Part shown: one piece after another, positions 5,601 to 6,033 of the stretch
How the letters are laid out: each line of letters opens with the position of its first letter
Position numbering within the stretch: the first letter of the stretch is position 1
Source of the DNA: an uncultured Nitrosomonadales bacterium
Lineage (GTDB): Bacteria > Pseudomonadota > Gammaproteobacteria > Burkholderiales > Gallionellaceae
NCBI GenBank assembly: GCA_903934275.1
Contig: CAIZNF010000016.1
Coordinates: 1-6,033, forward strand
Direction of reading: 5' to 3'
Length of the DNA stretch: 6,033 nt
Made by a program: the position numbers and the translations under genes
The notes under the pieces: model-generated
The model's input: the letters and a program-made list of their open reading frames with translations, nothing else
Databases searched by the model: none
Told to the model about the DNA's origin: nothing

Positions 5601-6033
5601 ACCGCTGTAAACATCTCTCTGACCACGGCTACGACAAATGCAAACGAAGCCAATGTTCAAGCGCTTAATGCTAACGAGTCGGCAAAAGCGGCGGGCAAAT
5701 CCGCTGATGAAGCTAAACAGATAGCTTTGAATACCAAATCGGTAAAAGTTGCTTCAGAAATAAGCGTAACGAATGTGACGGACACAATATCTGCATTGTC
5801 ATCATTGACTGATGCTTATGGGGGGGTGAAAGCGAGTTTGGATGATATAGAGAAGACCAAAAAGAACATAACTTCACTTACCGATAGAAGAAATGCTCTG
5901 ATTAGTGATATTTCCAAGACTGGCAAAAATACAAATGCGGCAAAAATGACCAAGGAGGCGCAGAGTTTAAAGAATGAGATTGATACTTTAAAACAAAAGG
6001 TGACTTCGCAGATTAGCCACGCGAAGCAACAAG
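2661..6033 (+). CDS. TpsA filamentous-haemagglutinin-family exoprotein (partial, runs off window)
   Basis: Secreted partner of the TPS pair, probably an adhesin or other large surface protein. The start ATG 2661 follows GAGG by 8 bases and the tpsB stop by 2. The frame is open for 1124 codons to the window end. Domains: N-terminal extension (1-47, partly REP-encoded); signal h-region LILALAAIGLTTL with likely cleavage after NAYA (67); TPS/haemagglutination-activity domain from NPQGGQVVAGSATI (about 68-320) with the hallmark VFLVNPNGIFFGKNAQIDVAGLV (146-168 region, NPNGI at 150-154); a linker with GHWLIDPTDY (371-380) and GNGDIFVNNAVTW, typical of betaproteobacterial members; GLUG-type repeats (595-724); STAQMKQQANFSGWDF and YPTLR (773-804), the usual end of GLUG segments; an alanine-rich helical tract (818 to about 960); and a Lys/Glu/Asp/Thr/Ser-rich, coiled-coil-like segment to the end. 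The C-terminus, and any toxin, anchor or effector domain, lies outside the window. With tpsB frameshifted, export is doubtful unless the break is an artefact. Substrate and host are not deducible. Confidence 0.9.
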   Translation, partial: MKKSTAINQNVGANSFAHNQHNDVRMNSHLRDGFGRSGFNPTFRATSLILALAAIGLTTLPTRNAYANPQGGQVVAGSATIIQETATKVGITQTTDKAIIDWRSFSIGTGEHTQFYQPSASSVNLSRVVGGDPSQILGRLTANGQVFLVNPNGIFFGKNAQIDVAGLVASTHNIRNEDFLAGRNNFNIPGNPGAAVINEGNIRIADTGIAAFVAPSVANRGVIAARLGKIMLASANGFTLDFTGDQLITFLVNDEVAQTAFDIEGKQLTSFVENAGRIEAQGGYVLLTAKAAENVVHGVINQSGSIEATTVGTHNGTIILNAGTGSLSVAGTLDASAPNGGDGGYIDTSGAHVTIDPNTKITTAAPFGKTGHWLIDPTDYVIAASGGDITGAALATYLAASNIEIQTLATGSGNGDIFVNNAVTWNNTNKLTLTAHRNINVNAAINAAGGGSVKLRADSLGAGTGTVAFGGSGHITVDNGAAVGIYYNPTSYTNAGTKSDANGNPYSGFVTLNGGSALTAYMLVNDVNQLQAMNTNLSGNYALGKNVDASSTVGWNNGAGFAPIGSATNFSGVIDGGFQVISGLYINRPATVSVGMFVGNSGWIKNLGLINANVTGQNGTGVLAAGNTGTITDSYTTGSIYGGWSAGGLLASNSGTITRSYSTANVSALRDSGGLVGINAGTISNSYATGSVTGTAGGYTALGSLVGVITGNSIITNSYATGRVSWPGGGLVAYKCVGWDCGAYVGSLTNSYWDTATVGQVDYYGWNLGTGLSTAQMKQQANFSGWDFTNTWQIVEGTSYPTLRVASAQSVTVLTPGAAAAQAAADAAAAAQAAAVAAAAQAAAQAAAAAQAAADAAAAQAAAAAKAAQDAADAAKAAADAKAAADKAAADKAAADAKAAADKAAADALKAQQEAAAAAQAKAAAEAAKAAADAKAAADAKILADAKKAADAARTSAALQVADAAVRVATSAFNASTTVVTAVNISLTTATTNANEANVQALNANESAKAAGKSADEAKQIALNTKSVKVASEISVTNVTDTISALSSLTDAYGGVKASLDDIEKTKKNITSLTDRRNALISDISKTGKNTNAAKMTKEAQSLKNEIDTLKQKVTSQISHAKQQ
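2691..2751. repeat. REPIN: two inverted GTAG-headed REP units
   Basis: Arms 2691-2713 and 2729-2751 are perfect 23-bp inverted repeats around a 15-base loop. Each arm is itself a REP unit: a GTAG head followed by the palindrome GTGCGAAT-TC-ATTCGCAC, the second unit inverted. GTAG-type heads before an imperfect or perfect palindrome are the signature of REPs mobilised by RAYT (Y1/HUH, TnpA_REP) transposases, and inverted pairs are REPINs. The element is read through in frame within tpsA (residues 11-31). No RAYT gene is in the window. Confidence 0.85.
2764..2785 (+). repeat. Single REP unit of a second sequence type
   Basis: A GTAG head (2764-2767) is followed by the palindrome GTCGGGTT-TC-AACCCGAC (2768-2785), 22 bases in total. 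It shares head, arm length, TC centre and outer GT/AC with the REPIN units 12 bases upstream but has a different stem. It is also translated in frame (residues 35-42, GRSGFNPT). Confidence 0.78.
4443..4832 (+). repeat. Array of GLUG-type repeats in TpsA
   Basis: About five degenerate copies of the pattern GGLVG-x-N-x-GTI-x-x-SYATG-x-V occur at residues about 595-616, 621-640, 647-666, 673-692 and 703-724; examples are GGLLASNSGTITRSYSTANV and GGLVGINAGTISNSYATGSV. A partial unit follows (GGGLVAYK, then SLTNSYWDT). GLUG motifs are found in bacterial surface proteins and are thought to add turns to a beta-solenoid. The copies differ at the DNA level (agctatgccaccgga versus agctacgctactggc), so this is an old protein-level repeat, not a recent tandem duplication. 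Confidence 0.82.
5112..5540 (+). repeat. Alanine-rich tract with KAAAD repeats in TpsA
   Basis: From residue 818 the protein is dominated by alanine with regularly spaced D, K and Q. Residues 876-907 follow a near-perfect K-A-A-A-D pentapeptide pattern, and AKAAADAKAAADAKILADAKKAAD follows further on in two overlapping pieces. At the DNA level it is built of gca/gcg/gcc plus gat/aag/cag codons with recurring GCAGCGGATGC words, so it is prone to slippage. Composition resembles the long helical domain II of TolA, which spans the periplasm. It is expected to be alpha-helical, unlike the beta-solenoid before it. Confidence 0.85.

Overview
The window looks like a chromosomal segment of a Gram-negative, probably betaproteobacterial (Nitrosomonadales/Gallionella-like) genome. 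This is an inference from the two-partner secretion (TPS) exoprotein family, the REP-type palindromes and the moderately GC-rich coding style; no rRNA or other marker gene is present to prove it.

Layout: bases 1-413 hold no convincing gene, only AT-rich DNA, some hairpin-forming sequence and one GC-rich palindrome. A small XRE-family helix-turn-helix regulator lies on the minus strand (414-758). It is divergent from a TPS operon on the plus strand. The shared intergenic region (759-968) carries a cluster of ATAGCC-type half-sites overlapping likely promoters in both directions. The first operon gene (969-2658) is a TpsB outer-membrane transporter of the FhaC/ShlB/HecB family, broken by a +1 frame change near 1845-1866. 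Two bases after its stop codon starts the TpsA exoprotein gene (2661 to beyond 6033), a filamentous-haemagglutinin-type secreted protein open for 1124 codons without a stop.

How the parts fit: TpsB would recognise the N-terminal TPS domain of TpsA in the periplasm and export it; the regulator is well placed to control itself and the operon. Visible TpsA order: long N-terminal extension and signal peptide, TPS/haemagglutination-activity domain, beta-helix-like body, GLUG-type repeats, a strongly alanine-rich KAAAD tract resembling TolA domain II, then a helical, coiled-coil-like segment running off the window.

The most unusual points are (i) a REPIN (two inverted GTAG-headed REPs) plus a third REP of different sequence but identical architecture, translated in frame inside the TpsA signal-peptide region, (ii) the disrupted tpsB beside an apparently intact tpsA, and (iii) the beta-helix/GLUG/TolA-like helix combination in one exoprotein. 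I see no CRISPR array, tRNA, rRNA or transposase gene.
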